Below are positions 24,951 through 35,346 of a stretch of 64,000 nucleotides of DNA, piece after piece. The first letter of the stretch is position 1. Every line of letters starts with the position of its first letter. The stretch covers positions 992,001 through 1,056,000 of the forward strand of contig CAVVAH010000004.1 in assembly GCA_963746175.1 (NCBI GenBank), in the 5' to 3' direction. Made by a program: the position numbers and the translations under genes. The notes under the pieces were generated by a model, which saw only the letters and a list, made by a program, of their open reading frames with translations, did no database searches and was not told the origin of the DNA. Source of the DNA: CAVVAH01 sp963746175. Lineage in GTDB: Bacteria > Actinomycetota > Actinomycetes > JACCUZ01.

Positions 24951-26270
24951 ATGTCGTTCGCCGGGGACCTGCGTGCCGTCGTCCGGCACCGCGACTTCCG
25001 GCGGCTGTTCGCGACCCGGCTGACCTCGCAGGCCGCCGACGGTGCCTTCCAGGCGGCGCTCGCCAGCCTGTTCTTCTTCTCCCCGGAGCGGCAGACCTCG
25101 GCGGGCAGCGTGGCCGCGGCGTTCGCGACGCTGCTGCTGCCGTACTCGGTCGTCGGACCGTTCGCCGGCGTGCTGCTCGACCGCTGGCGCCGTCGGCAGG
25201 TCCTGGTGTACGCCAACCTCGTCCGCGCCGGCATGGTCCTCGGTGTCGCCGGCCTGAGTGCCGCCGACGTCACCGGCATCCCCCTGTACGCCGCCGTGCT
25301 GGCGTGCCTGTCGGTCAACCGGTTCTTCCTCGCCGGCCTCTCGGCCGCCCTGCCGCACGTCGTGACCCGCGACGAGCTGGTGATGGCGAACTCGGTGTCG
25401 ACGACGAGCGGCACGGTCGTCGCCATCACCGGCGGCGGCATCGGGTTCGCTCTCAAGCGGCTCTTCGGCGACGGGAGCGGCGCCGATGCCGAGGTGATCG
25501 TCGTGGCGGCGCTCGCCTACGCCGTCGCGGGGCTGCTGGCCGCCCGGATGGACCGCGACCTCCTCGGGCCGGACCTCGACGGCGAGCCGGCACGCACCAA
25601 GGAGGCCGTGCGCAACGTCGCCCTCGGACTGGTCGACGGCGCCCGGCACGTGTGGTCGCACCGCCCGGCCGGTCACGCGCTGGCGGCGATCGGCGCGCAC
25701 CGGTTCTTCTACGGCGTCTCGACCATCTCGGCGATCCTGCTGTTCCGGAACTACTTCCACGACCCGGACGACGTCGACGCCGGCCTCGCCGGGCTGGCGG
25801 GTGTGTTCGCGGCGTCCGGCGCCGGCTTCTTCGTCGCGGCGGTGGTCACGCCCGAGGTCACGCAGCGCATCCGCAAGCAGGCGTGGATCACGGCCTGCTT
25901 CGCGATGGCCGCCGCGGCCGAGGCGGTGTTCGTCGTCACCATCGTCGAGTGGCTGCTGTACGTCGGCGCGTTCGTGCTCGGCGTCGCGGCGCAGGGCTCC
26001 AAGATCTGTGTCGACACCATCGTGCAGACCTCGGTCGACGACGCCTACCGCGGCCGCGTCTTCTCCTTCTACGACGTCATCTTCAACATCGCGTTCGTGT
26101 CGGCCGCCGCGTTCGGCGCCGCCGTGCTGCCCAGTGACGGCAACTCGCGCGGCGTCTACGCCGTCATCGCGGCCGGCTACGCGGTGACCGCCGTGGTGTA
26201 CGCCCGCGCCACCCGCCGCCTCGACACCCGCACCGCCACCCCGCCGACCCTCCGGGAGTCGACCACGTGA
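24951..26270 (+). CDS. MFS transporter
   Basis: 439 residues, about 12 membrane helices. DFRRLFATRLTSQAADG is the usual start of this efflux-type subgroup, and LLDRWRRRQVLVYANLVRAG (residues ~75-94) is the loop 2-3 motif A equivalent. Substrate unknown. Its stop lies inside the left arm of a long inverted repeat shared with the end of the convergent cca gene. The ~290 bp upstream contains the compound hairpin at 24852. Confidence 0.85.
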   Translation: MSFAGDLRAVVRHRDFRRLFATRLTSQAADGAFQAALASLFFFSPERQTSAGSVAAAFATLLLPYSVVGPFAGVLLDRWRRRQVLVYANLVRAGMVLGVAGLSAADVTGIPLYAAVLACLSVNRFFLAGLSAALPHVVTRDELVMANSVSTTSGTVVAITGGGIGFALKRLFGDGSGADAEVIVVAALAYAVAGLLAARMDRDLLGPDLDGEPARTKEAVRNVALGLVDGARHVWSHRPAGHALAAIGAHRFFYGVSTISAILLFRNYFHDPDDVDAGLAGLAGVFAASGAGFFVAAVVTPEVTQRIRKQAWITACFAMAAAAEAVFVVTIVEWLLYVGAFVLGVAAQGSKICVDTIVQTSVDDAYRGRVFSFYDVIFNIAFVSAAAFGAAVLPSDGNSRGVYAVIAAGYAVTAVVYARATRRLDTRTATPPTLRESTT

Positions 26271-26342
26271 GGTAGGCGTGTGCCACCCGCAACAGGCCGA
26301 TCCGGCTGTTGGGGCATGCACCGGCCTACCTCACGTGGTCGA
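26259..26342. terminator. Long inverted repeat between convergent MFS and cca
   Basis: Perfect 19-bp arms (TCGACCACGTGAGGTAGGC at 26259-26277 and its complement at 26324-26342), with an inner stem AACAG...CTGTT (26291-26310) in the loop. Placed between two converging genes, it would form a large hairpin in either transcript and is best read as a bidirectional terminator. Its left arm includes the MFS stop codon. Confidence 0.7.
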
Positions 26343-26362
26343 TTCGGCAGGCGGGTGGTGGG

Positions 26363-27839
26363 TCAGGTGCCGGGCTGGGTGGCCCACCAGGCGCGGAGCT
26401 CGGCCTCGGCGGCCTCCCGGGACAGCGGCCCCTGCTCCATCCGGACCTCCTTGAGGTGCTGCCACGCCCGCCCGACCACCGGGCCGGGCGGCACGCCGAG
26501 CAGCTCCATGATCGCGTTGCCGTCGAGGTCCGGCCGGATCGCGTCCAGCTCCTCCTGCTCGCGCAGCCGCGCGATCCGCTCCTCGAGGTCGTCGTACGAC
26601 CGGGACAGGGCCGCCGCCTTGCGCCGGTTGCGGGTCGTGCAGTCCGAGCGGGTCAGCACGTGCAGCCGCGGCAGCAAGGGACCGGCGTCGGCGACATAGC
26701 GCCGTACGGCGGCATCGGTCCACGCACCGGTGCCGTAGCCGTGGAACCGCAGGTGCAGCTCGACGAGCGTCGCCACCTCCTCGACCACGTCCTTGGGGAA
26801 CCGCAGCGCGCGCAGCCGGTTGCGGGCGAGCTTGGCGCCGACGACCTCGTGGTGGTGGAACGAGACGCCGCCACCCGGCTCGAAGCGACGGGTCTTCGGC
26901 TTGCCGATGTCGTGCAGCAGCGCCGCCAGCCGGAGCACGAGGTCGGGCCCGTCGGGCTCGAGGGCGATCGCCTGCTCGAGCACGGTGAGGGTGTGCTCGT
27001 AGACGTCCTTGTGGCGGTGGTGCTCGTCGATCTCCAGCGCCAGCCGCGGCAGCTCCGGCAGGACGCGCTCGGCCAGCCCGGTCCCGACGAGCAGCGCGAG
27101 GCCGGCGCGCGGGTCGGGCGCGAGCACCAGCTTGGCCAGCTCGTCGCGCACCCGTTCGGCCGACACGATCTCGATCCGGTCGGCCATCTCGGCCATCGCC
27201 GTGAGCGCGGCGGGGTCGACGCGTGAAGCCCAGCTGCGCCGCGAACCGCGCCGCGCGCAGCATCCGCAGCGGGTCGTCGGCGAACGACACCTCCGGCGGG
27301 CCCGGGGTCCGGAGCACCCTGGCGGTCAGGTCGTCGAGCCCGCCGTAGGGGTCGACGAACGCCGACGTGCGCAGGTCGACGGCCATCGCGTTGACCGCGA
27401 AGTCGCGCCGCAGCAGGTCACCCTCGAGGCTGTCGCCGTACGACACCTCCGGCTTGCGCGAGTCGTGCCGGTAGACGTCCGCGCGGTACGTCGTCACCTC
27501 GACCACGTGCTCGCCCTTGCGCGCGCCGACCGTGCCGAAGGCGATGCCCACGTCCCACCACGCATCGGCCCACCGCTTCAGCAGCTCGCGCACGACCTCC
27601 GGCCGGGCGTCGGTGGTGAGGTCGATGTCCGGCGCGGTGCGGCCGAGCAGCAGGTCGCGCACGGGTCCCCCGACGAGGGCGAGCTGGTGACCGTCGGCGA
27701 CGAACGCCGCGACCAGGTCGCCGAGCACCGTCGTCAGCTCGACCAGGCCGGCGGCCAACCGGCGGCGGGCCGCCACCAGCGACGGCTCGCGGGACGAGGC
27801 AGTCGCACGGCTTGCGGGGACGTCGGGCACGGGAGGCAA
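26363..27839 (-). pseudogene. CCA tRNA nucleotidyltransferase, single-base frameshift
   Basis: The nucleotidyltransferase half (GGPVRDLLLGR, DIDLTTDA, RRDFAVNAMAVDL, DDPLRMLRAARFAAQLGF) and the C-terminal half (VDPAALTAMAEMADRIEIVSAERV, HD-domain motif LLHDIGKPKTRRF) are in different frames. An extra base at about 27221, after GFT, explains the break; total length is 3n+1. Corrected protein ~491 residues. The enzyme adds or repairs the CCA end of tRNAs; the tRNA-Ile and tRNA-Ala genes here do not encode CCA, so it would be needed. Hence a consensus error is likelier than true loss. Its N-terminus diverges from the NUDIX gene, a standard actinobacterial arrangement. Confidence 0.85.
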
Positions 27840-27916
27840 GGGTACGGGCGCGCCGTTGCCGCGGACGCCGCCGCGGGCTCCCGGAGACGTCGGGAACCGC
27901 TGGCTACGATCGACGG

Positions 27917-28432
27917 ATGACCCCCGTCCCCACGCCGCGACACCGCCCCGGCGGCCGGCGGAAGGGCTCCGAGACGGCGTCCAGACGGGCCCGGGGGCTG
28001 CGCAAGGTCGAGGAGACGTCTGCCGGGGGGCTCGTGGTCGACCGGACTGCGGGCATGCCCCGGGTGGCGCTGATCGGCCGCCTGGACCGCCGCGGCCGGC
28101 TGCTGTGGTCGTTGCCCAAGGGCCACGTCGAGGCGGGCGAGACCCACGAGGACGCCGCGGTGCGGGAGGTCGAGGAGGAGACCGGTATCAAGGGCCGGGT
28201 GCTCGCCGCGCTCGGCACGATCGACTACTGGTTCGTCGCCGAGGACCGTCGGATCCACAAGACCGTCCACCACTACCTGCTCGAGGCAGCCGGCGGCGAG
28301 CTGTCCGACGACGACGTCGAGGTCGACGAGGTCGCGTGGGTGCCGCTGTCCGAGCTGCACAGCCGGCTGGCGTACGCCGGGGAGCGCCGCCTCGCCGAGA
28401 CCGCGGCCGACCTGCTCGCGGACTCCGCATGA
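27917..28432 (+). CDS. NUDIX hydrolase
   Basis: 171 residues from the ATG at 27917. The Nudix box GHVEAGETHEDAAVREVEEETG at residues ~69-90 has all consensus positions (Gx5Ex7REVxEExG). The N-terminal 30 residues are basic and unstructured. Such proteins hydrolyse nucleoside diphosphates linked to another moiety; in mycobacteria the positional equivalent is MutT4, so nucleotide-pool cleaning is a guess. It diverges from cca and precedes the DUF6049 gene by 28 bp. Confidence 0.9.
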   Translation: MTPVPTPRHRPGGRRKGSETASRRARGLRKVEETSAGGLVVDRTAGMPRVALIGRLDRRGRLLWSLPKGHVEAGETHEDAAVREVEEETGIKGRVLAALGTIDYWFVAEDRRIHKTVHHYLLEAAGGELSDDDVEVDEVAWVPLSELHSRLAYAGERRLAETAADLLADSA

Positions 28433-28460
28433 GCACCCACTGCCGACCCAGCAGCGCCCG

Positions 28461-30633
28461 ATGACGCGGCGCGCCACGGGGACCGCCGCGGCGCGCACCC
28501 GTGGCGCCCGCCGGCGGGCCTCGGCCGCGGCCGCCGTCCTCCTCGTGCTGCTCCCGCTCGCGGTCGCCGCGCCGGCACCGGTCGTCGCGGCGAGCGGCGT
28601 CCAGCTCTCGGTGACCAGCCAGACCCCCGCGATCGGCACCGGCGGCTCGACCCTGGACGTCGCCGGCACCGTCGCGAACACCGGCCGCCAGGTGCTGCGG
28701 CGCGCCGCGGTCCGGCTGCGGCTCTCGGACACCGGGCTGGGGAGCCGGTCCGAGCTGACAGCCGTGATGGCCGGCCAGGTGACCAGCCGCGACGGGCAGG
28801 TGGTCGCCGAGGTCGCGCTGCCCGACCTCGGCCCGGGCAGCTCGGCCCCGTTCGACGTCCAGCAGGCTCTGGACGACGTGCCGGAGCTCGGCGGGTTCGG
28901 CGTCTACGTCGTCGGCGTCGAGGTCGTCGGCGTCCGCGGCGACGCCGCGAAGGACCCGGCCCGGGTGGCGATGGTCCGCTCGCTGCTGCCGTGGTCGCCG
29001 CCCACCCCGGGTCTGACTCCCACCGGCTTCAGCTGGGTGTGGCCGCTGGTGGCCGCCCCCGTCCGGCTGGCCAGCGGCGTGTTCGCCAACGACGCGCTCG
29101 CGAGCAGCCTGGCCCCCGGCGGTCGGCTGGACCGGCTGCTCCAGGCCGGCATCGCGCTCGACCAGGGGGCCGCCGTCAGCTGGGCGGTCGACCCCGAGCT
29201 GCTGGAGGCCGTCCAGGACATGGCGGACGGGTACGACGTGGTGAGCTCGCGGCGGCCGCGCCACGGTGCCCGGCGGTGGCTCGGGGCTGGCCCGCTCCTG
29301 GCTCGAGCAGCTGCAGGCGGCCACCGCCGGCGAGCCGGTGGTGCCGCTGCCGTACGCCGACCCGGACGTGGTCGCGATGGTCCGCCACGGCGTCCCGGGG
29401 GACGTCGCCCGGGCGCGGTCGACGGGTGCCGACGTGGTGGCCGGTCTGCTGCCCGCCGCCGACCGCACCGGTGAGATCGCCTGGCCGGCCGACGGCTACC
29501 TCGACCGCAGCACCGTCGGGGCACTGGCCCGGGACGGTGTCACCAGCGTGGTGCTGGACGGCCGGGCACTGCCGGCCACCATCGACCTCAGCTACACGCC
29601 CTCCGGCCGGGGCAGGCTGTCGTCAGCGGCCGGGCCGGTGGCTGCCCTGCTGGCCGATCCCGGTCTCGCCGCCCTGCTCGCCGCCGCCCCGACGGGTGCC
29701 GCCGGGTCGGCCCTGGCCGCGGAGCGCGTGGTTGCCGAGACCGCGATGATCGCCGCCGAGCTCCCCAGCAGCGGCACCACCCGGACCGTCGTGGTCATGC
29801 CGCCCCGCCGGTGGAACCCCTCGCAGACGTTCCTCGACCAGCTGGTGACGGTCGGGTCCGCCGCCTGGGCAGCACCGGTCAGCCTGCGGGAGCTGGCCGC
29901 GGACCCGCTCCCGGAGGTCGACCGGGCTCGGCTGCGCTACCCCCGTGCCGAGCGGCGGGCCGAGCTGCCCGAGTCGTCCCTGCGCGCGCTGGACACCTAC
30001 CGGTCCAACATCGCCCTGTTCGCCAGCATCCTCACCGACAAGACGCGGCTGGTGCCGGGGCTGCAGGCCTCGCACCTCCGGCTCGCCTCGACGTACTGGC
30101 GCGGGCGCGGCGAGGCCCGCGGCATCCGGTTCTCCCGGGAGCAGACCTACCTCGACGACCTGCAGAAGGGCGTCCGGGTCCAGCCCGGCGACTTCACGTT
30201 CGGCAGCAAGTCCGGGAAGATCCCGGTCACCATCGTCAACGACCTCGGCCAGCCGGTGACCGTCGTCCTGCGGCTGGACCCGCAGACGCCCCGCCTGCGG
30301 CTGCAACCGGTCGAGGTCCCCGAGATCGGCCCGAACCAGAAGATCCAGGTCGAGGTGCCGGCCACCGCCGTCGCCGGTGGCCTGGTCGTGGTCGAGGCCA
30401 GCCTGCGCACCCCGGGTGGCGCGCGCTACGGCCAGCCGGTCGCGCTCCGCGTGCGGATCACGCAGATCGGCACGGTGGCGCTCGTCATCACGATCGCTGC
30501 CGCGGTGGTCCTGTTCCTCGCCGCCGGCCTGCGCGTCGTACGCCGGGTCCGTCGCCGTGACCCCGACGAGCCGGACGAACCGGACGACCCCTCGGCGGAA
30601 CCGGCCGGCGCGACCGCGGACGTGACGGCGTGA
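28461..30633 (+). pseudogene. DUF6049 family secreted/membrane protein, single-base frameshift
   Basis: The start MTRRATGTAAARTRGARRRA leads into a signal-peptide helix (VLLVLLPLAVAAPAPVVAAS). The reading frame shifts near 29244-29247 (from ...DGYDVV to ...PGGGSGLARSWLEQL), with total length 3n+1. Corrected length ~723 residues: an extracytoplasmic Ig-like and solenoid region, a late beta domain, then a C-terminal membrane helix (VALVITIAAAVVLFLAAGL) and a basic tail. Its place between NUDIX and murJ is conserved in actinobacteria; a cell-envelope role is inferred. The shift is probably a consensus error, since both halves are well kept. Confidence 0.75.
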
Positions 30634-30640
30634 GGACCCG

Positions 30641-32341
30641 GTGAGCGACCAGCCCGGTCAGCCGGCCGACGCGTCGCCCGACCCGACCGACCCCGCGGAC
30701 ACTGTCGCCGTCCGCGCGCCGAACCGCTCGCTGCTGCGCGCGTCGTCGGTGATGGCTGCCGGCACCGTCGTCTCGCGCGCCCTCGGCTTCGCCCGCAGCG
30801 CGGTGATCGTGGCCGCCCTCGGCACGGGCCTCTCGTTGTCGACGTACACCGTGGCCAACACCGTGCCCAACATCCTCTACATCCTGCTGGCCGGCGGCGT
30901 GCTGAACGCGGTGTTCGTTCCGCAGCTGGTCCGGGCGATGCGGGAGGGCGAGCAGCACGCGCAGGAGTACGGCGACAAGCTGCTCACCCTCGCCGGCCTC
31001 GTCCTCGGCGCGGTCACCGTCACGGCCACCGTGCTCGCGCCGGTGCTCATCGCCGTCTACACCGGCCTCAGCCAGAGCGATCCCGCCGACACCCGGATCG
31101 CCACCCTGCTCGCCTACTGGTGCCTGCCGCAGATCTTCTTCTACGGCGCGTACACGATGCTCAGCCAGGTCCTCAACGCCCGCGGCAGCTTCGGCCCGAT
31201 GATGTGGGCGCCCGTCGTCAACAACCTGGTCGCGATCACCGGCGGGCTGCTGTTCATCGCCTACTTCACCGTCGTGGAGCAGGACCCGACGTCGATGGGC
31301 AGCGGTGCCATCACCCTGCTCGGGGTGAGCACGACGCTCGGGGTGGTCGCGCAGGCGGCGGTCCTCGTGCCGGTGCTCCGCCGGACCGGCTTCCACTACC
31401 GCCCGCGCTTCGACTTCCGCGGGAGCGGCCTCGGCCGGGCCCGTGACCTCGCCCGCTGGACGCTGCTGTTCGTGCTGGTCAACCAGCTCGCGTACGTCGT
31501 CATCGTCAACCTCGGCTACGCCGCCGACTCCGACGCCAAGGACGTGCTCGACTACGGCGTCGGCTACGGCGCCTACGCCACGGCGTACCTCATCTTCGTG
31601 CTGCCGCACTCGGTCATCACGGTCTCGGTGATGACCGGGCTGCTGCCCCGGATGAGCCGCGAGGCGGCCGACGGCGACCTCGCCGCGGTGCGCCGCTCGC
31701 TCTCCGAGGCCTGGCGGCTGACCGGTGTCGGAGTCGTCGTCGCGGCGGCCGGGCTGGTGGCGCTCGGGCCGGAGCTGACCGGCGTGCTGTACGCGAGCAG
31801 CGGCGCCGACGGGGCGCACTACATCGGGCTGCTCACGGCGGCGTTCGCCCTCGGGCTGCCCGCCTTCTCCGCGCAGTACGTCGCCCTGCGCGGCTTCTAC
31901 GCGTTCGAGGACACCCGCACGCCGTTCCTGCTCCAGGTCGCGATCGCCGCCACGAACGTCGTGCTCGCGCTGGCGGCGTACGCCGTGCTCCCGTTGCGGT
32001 GGCGGATGGTCGGCGTCGCGCTCGCCTACGCCCTGACGTACGCCGGTGGCCTCGCGCTGTCCACCTCCGTGCTGCGCCGGCGGACCGGGGGGCTCGACGG
32101 CCGGGCGGTGGTCCGGCACTACGTCCGGCTGGTCGTCGCCGCGATCCCCGCCGGCGGGCTGGCCTGGGTCGTGTCCTGGGCCGTCGGCCTCCGGCTGGGT
32201 CACGGCCTCGGCGGCTCCCTGGTGGCACTCGCGGCCGGCGGGCTGGTCCTGCTCGCCGTCTACGTCGCGCTGGCCCGCGCGCTGCGGGTCCGGGAGCTCA
32301 CCGAGCTGTTCGGGCGGGTCCGGGGCCGCTCCGCGGCCTGA
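30641..32341 (+). CDS. murJ: Lipid II flippase MurJ (MviN)
   Basis: 566 residues, GTG start 7 bp after the DUF6049 stop. MOP-superfamily membrane protein with ~14 helices; early motif MAAGTVVSRALGFARSAVI and N-terminal pore segment TVANTVPNILYILLAGGVLNAVFVPQLVRAM. It flips lipid II across the membrane for peptidoglycan synthesis. In mycobacteria the pseudokinase domain is fused to MviN (Rv3910); here it is a separate downstream gene at 33135, so the two products probably work together. Confidence 0.93.
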   Translation: MSDQPGQPADASPDPTDPADTVAVRAPNRSLLRASSVMAAGTVVSRALGFARSAVIVAALGTGLSLSTYTVANTVPNILYILLAGGVLNAVFVPQLVRAMREGEQHAQEYGDKLLTLAGLVLGAVTVTATVLAPVLIAVYTGLSQSDPADTRIATLLAYWCLPQIFFYGAYTMLSQVLNARGSFGPMMWAPVVNNLVAITGGLLFIAYFTVVEQDPTSMGSGAITLLGVSTTLGVVAQAAVLVPVLRRTGFHYRPRFDFRGSGLGRARDLARWTLLFVLVNQLAYVVIVNLGYAADSDAKDVLDYGVGYGAYATAYLIFVLPHSVITVSVMTGLLPRMSREAADGDLAAVRRSLSEAWRLTGVGVVVAAAGLVALGPELTGVLYASSGADGAHYIGLLTAAFALGLPAFSAQYVALRGFYAFEDTRTPFLLQVAIAATNVVLALAAYAVLPLRWRMVGVALAYALTYAGGLALSTSVLRRRTGGLDGRAVVRHYVRLVVAAIPAGGLAWVVSWAVGLRLGHGLGGSLVALAAGGLVLLAVYVALARALRVRELTELFGRVRGRSAA

Positions 32342-32396
32342 TCGGCTCGTGGCGCGGGATCCTTGACCCGTCCATCGCACGGACCCGGTCCCCACG

Positions 32397-32879
32397 GTGC
32401 TCAAGGCCACCGGGTCCCCGGCCGATGTGCAGAGCATGCTTGCCGTCTCCCTGCGCACCGTTCGCGCGGGCACGTCCCACGACACCCCGGTCCGCGACCG
32501 CGGGGACATCGTGCTGGGCTGGCTCACCCGGCTCACCGTGATCATGGCCTTGCTGGGTGTCGCCCTGTTCGACGCCATCTCGGTGGGCACGACGTCGGCG
32601 AGCGTGGCCGACCAGGGCACCTCGGCCGCCCTGGAGGCCTCCGCCACCTGGGACGAGACGAAGAACGTCCAGGCGGCCTTCGACACGGCGGTGGCGTTCG
32701 CGACCGAGGCGAACGCCGAGAACGAGCTCGACCCCCGCAGCTTCAGCATCGACCCCGACGGCACCGTGCACCTCAAGGTCAGCCGGGTTGCCAAGACGCT
32801 GGTCCTCTACCGCTGGGGCCGGACGGCGACGTGGGCGCACGTGAGCCAGCAGGCGAAGGGCCGCAGCGTCTCCGAGTGA
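32397..32879 (+). CDS. Small single-pass protein, TadE/pilin-like, unknown function
   Basis: Up to 160 residues; the start is uncertain (GTG 32397, or an internal ATG at 32434). The short cytoplasmic part is followed by RGDIVLGWLTRLTVIMALLGVALFDAISVG, a pilin-like or TadE-like N-terminal helix, then an extracytoplasmic region rich in Ala/Glu and a beta-like end (FSIDPDGTVHLKVSRVAKTLV). No named family is recognised with certainty. It sits between murJ and the pseudokinase, so an envelope-assembly role is possible. Codon usage matches the neighbours, supporting a real gene. Confidence 0.6.
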   Translation: MLKATGSPADVQSMLAVSLRTVRAGTSHDTPVRDRGDIVLGWLTRLTVIMALLGVALFDAISVGTTSASVADQGTSAALEASATWDETKNVQAAFDTAVAFATEANAENELDPRSFSIDPDGTVHLKVSRVAKTLVLYRWGRTATWAHVSQQAKGRSVSE

Positions 32880-33134
32880 GGCGTGACCGACCGCGCTCCT
32901 CCCGGCTTCCCGGCCGGCCCGCCTCCTCGCACTCCTGACCGCTCCTGGCCGGGCGACCCTGCGGACCCTCCCGGCTGCTGCCGGGGCCGGACGGGTCGAC
33001 CGGACCGCCGCGGGCAGGACTGACCCCGGGGTACCCGGGGTAGTCCCACCTACGATGGACGGGCCGGCGACCACGCGGGTTCGTGCCGTCGTGCGCGTCG
33101 TCCCTGCCGTCCGTCCCGCCCCGACAGGAGTCCT

Positions 33135-34628
33135 GTGCCGCCGAACGCCGTCGAGCCGGGCACCCGGCTCGTCGACCGCTACCGCCTCGACAAGCACCTC
33201 GGCGAGGCGGCGGGCACGTCGTACTGGCGTGCGCACGACGAGCTCCTGGACCGGCCGGTCGGGGTCTGCCTGCTCGACGGGGACGCGAGCCAGGCCGACC
33301 GGGTGCTGCGCGCCGCCCGCCGTGCGTCCGCGGTCACCGACCCACGGTTCCTGCGGGTCCTGGACGCCAGCGAGGTCGAGGGCCCCGACGGCACCGTCGT
33401 CTACGTCGTCAACGAGTGGGTCCGCGCGACCAACCTCACCGACCTGCTGGCCGACGGGCCGCTGTCGCCCGCCGAGTCCCGCGAGCTGACCCAGGAGATC
33501 GCGGACGCGTTGGCGTCCGCGCACCGGGAGGGCCTGTCGCACCTCTGCCTCCAGCCGGAGCACGTGCTGCGCACCAGCCACGGCCAGGTCAAGATCGTCG
33601 GGCTGGCGGTGGAGGCCGCGGTGCGCGGCGTCGACGCCGACGACCCCGACGACGCCGCCCGCCGGGACGCCGAGGGTGCCGCGTCGATCGGCTACGCCGC
33701 GCTCACCGCGCGCTGGCCCGGGCCCGAGGCGACCGGGCTGGCCGCGGCACCGCACGACGGCGCTGCTCTGTGCAGCCCCCGGCAGGTGCGGGCCGGCATC
33801 CCGCACGACCTCGACCAGGTGGTCGGCCGGGCCCTCGGCGTCCCTGGAGCCGGAGGTGCCCCGGTCGTCACGCCGGCGGCGCTCGCGACGGCGCTCGGCG
33901 ACGCGCACGTCACGTCCCGGGTCCCGGCCGTGCAGCCGGCCGGCAGCTCCGGCTCCGACTCGTTCCCGCCCGGCCGGCTCGCGCCGTACGAGTCGCTCGA
34001 CGAGGGCCGGCGGCGGACGAGCCGCACGACCGTGCTGGCCTGGGGCGTCGTGGCGCTCGTCCTCTGCGTCGGGCTCGGGCTGGCCGGCGGCCAGGTGCTC
34101 ACGTCGCTCGGCGGTGGCGACGACGCGGGGGCACCGACGGGCGACGGCACGTCCTCGCCGACCAGCACGTCGGCCCCGACCGGCGACCCGGTCGAGGTGC
34201 AGGCGGTGACGAGCTTCGATCCACCGCCTGACGGCAACGACGACGAGAACGGGTACGCCGCTGAGCTGGCCGTCGACGGCAAGCGCTCGACCGTCTGGAC
34301 GACCAAGGAGTACAACGACCAGTTCGGGCCGACCGGGCTCAAGGACGGCGTCGGGCTGGTCCTGGACCTCGGCAGGCCCACCGACATCAGCGCCGTCACG
34401 GTCCGCACCGAAGGTGCCACCGGCCTCGAGGTCCGCACCGCCGACGACGAGGGCGCGACGGTCGACGACTACACCCGCATGGCGCAGGCGTCCAACGTCG
34501 ACGGGAACGCGGTCCTGCGACCCAAGGGTGACCTCACCGCGCGCTACGTCCTCGTGTGGCTGACCTCGCTGCCGGCCGACGGCGGGCGCTATCGCGGACG
34601 GATCACGGAGATCACCGTCCGCGGCTGA
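33135..34628 (+). CDS. Protein-kinase-like (pseudokinase) membrane protein
   Basis: 497 residues from a GTG. Kinase-like domain at residues ~10-250 (RYRLDKHLGEAAGTSYWRAHDE), but the catalytic loop HRDxKPxN is HLCLQPEHV and the DFG is IVGLA, so it should not phosphorylate. One membrane helix at ~298-320, then a Thr/Ser-rich linker and an extracytoplasmic discoidin-like beta domain. It matches the pseudokinase part of mycobacterial MviN/Rv3910, which binds FhaA when phosphorylated (family knowledge). Likely a regulatory partner of MurJ. Confidence 0.85.
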   Translation: MPPNAVEPGTRLVDRYRLDKHLGEAAGTSYWRAHDELLDRPVGVCLLDGDASQADRVLRAARRASAVTDPRFLRVLDASEVEGPDGTVVYVVNEWVRATNLTDLLADGPLSPAESRELTQEIADALASAHREGLSHLCLQPEHVLRTSHGQVKIVGLAVEAAVRGVDADDPDDAARRDAEGAASIGYAALTARWPGPEATGLAAAPHDGAALCSPRQVRAGIPHDLDQVVGRALGVPGAGGAPVVTPAALATALGDAHVTSRVPAVQPAGSSGSDSFPPGRLAPYESLDEGRRRTSRTTVLAWGVVALVLCVGLGLAGGQVLTSLGGGDDAGAPTGDGTSSPTSTSAPTGDPVEVQAVTSFDPPPDGNDDENGYAAELAVDGKRSTVWTTKEYNDQFGPTGLKDGVGLVLDLGRPTDISAVTVRTEGATGLEVRTADDEGATVDDYTRMAQASNVDGNAVLRPKGDLTARYVLVWLTSLPADGGRYRGRITEITVRG

Positions 34629-34683
34629 CGGCTCGACGAGGCCGGACGACATCCCGGACCACCGGATGCCGACGTCCTAGCCT

Positions 34684-35346
34684 GTGACGGTGGCCGACGC
34701 GACGGACGACGGGCGCAGCGACGGCGAATTGCTGCGTGCGCACGCCGACGGCGACCCGGACGCGTTCGGCGAGCTGGTCCGGCGGCACCGCGACCGGCTC
34801 TGGGCGGTCGCGCTGCGCACCCTCGGCCACCCCGAGGAGGCCGCGGACGCGCTGCAGGACGCGCTGCTGTCCGCCTTCCGCGCCGGTCGCGGCGGGTCGG
34901 CCTGGCGCGGCGACTCGGCGGTGACCACCTGGCTGCACCGGATCGTCGTCAACGCCTGCCTGGACCGCGCCCGGCGCCGCGCCGTACGTCCCGCCGAGCC
35001 GCTGCCGGAGCACGACACCCTGCAGGTGGCGGACCGGCACGACCACGTGGCCGCGCGCACCACAGCCCTGGACGTCACGGCCGCACTGGCCACCCTGCCC
35101 GTCGAGCAGCGGGGGGCGCTGATCCTCGTCGACATGTACGGCTGGTCCGTCGAGGACGCCGCCGAGGTCCTCGAGTGCCCGGTCGGCACCGTGAAGAGCC
35201 GCTGCGCCCGCGGCCGGGCCCGGCTGCTCCCGCTGCTGCGCGAACGGAACCAGGAGCCCGGGACCGACGTCCCACCTCAGAACGCCGCGACCACCGGCCC
35301 GATCCCGCCGGCGACACCCGAGACCCCCGAAGGAGGCCAGCGATGA
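34684..35346 (+). CDS. sigM: ECF RNA polymerase sigma factor SigM-like
   Basis: 220 residues from a GTG. Region 2 is DPDAFGELVRRHRDRLWAVALRTLGHPEEAADALQDALLSAF; region 4 is LPVEQRGALILVDMYGWSVEDAAEVLECPVGTVKSRCARGRARL. The short linker and Pro-rich tail are typical of the SigM group. The stop overlaps the anti-sigma start (ATGA), so the two are made together. Position between the pseudokinase and trxB matches mycobacterial sigM, linked to oxidative and envelope stress. Confidence 0.9.
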   Translation: MTVADATDDGRSDGELLRAHADGDPDAFGELVRRHRDRLWAVALRTLGHPEEAADALQDALLSAFRAGRGGSAWRGDSAVTTWLHRIVVNACLDRARRRAVRPAEPLPEHDTLQVADRHDHVAARTTALDVTAALATLPVEQRGALILVDMYGWSVEDAAEVLECPVGTVKSRCARGRARLLPLLRERNQEPGTDVPPQNAATTGPIPPATPETPEGGQR

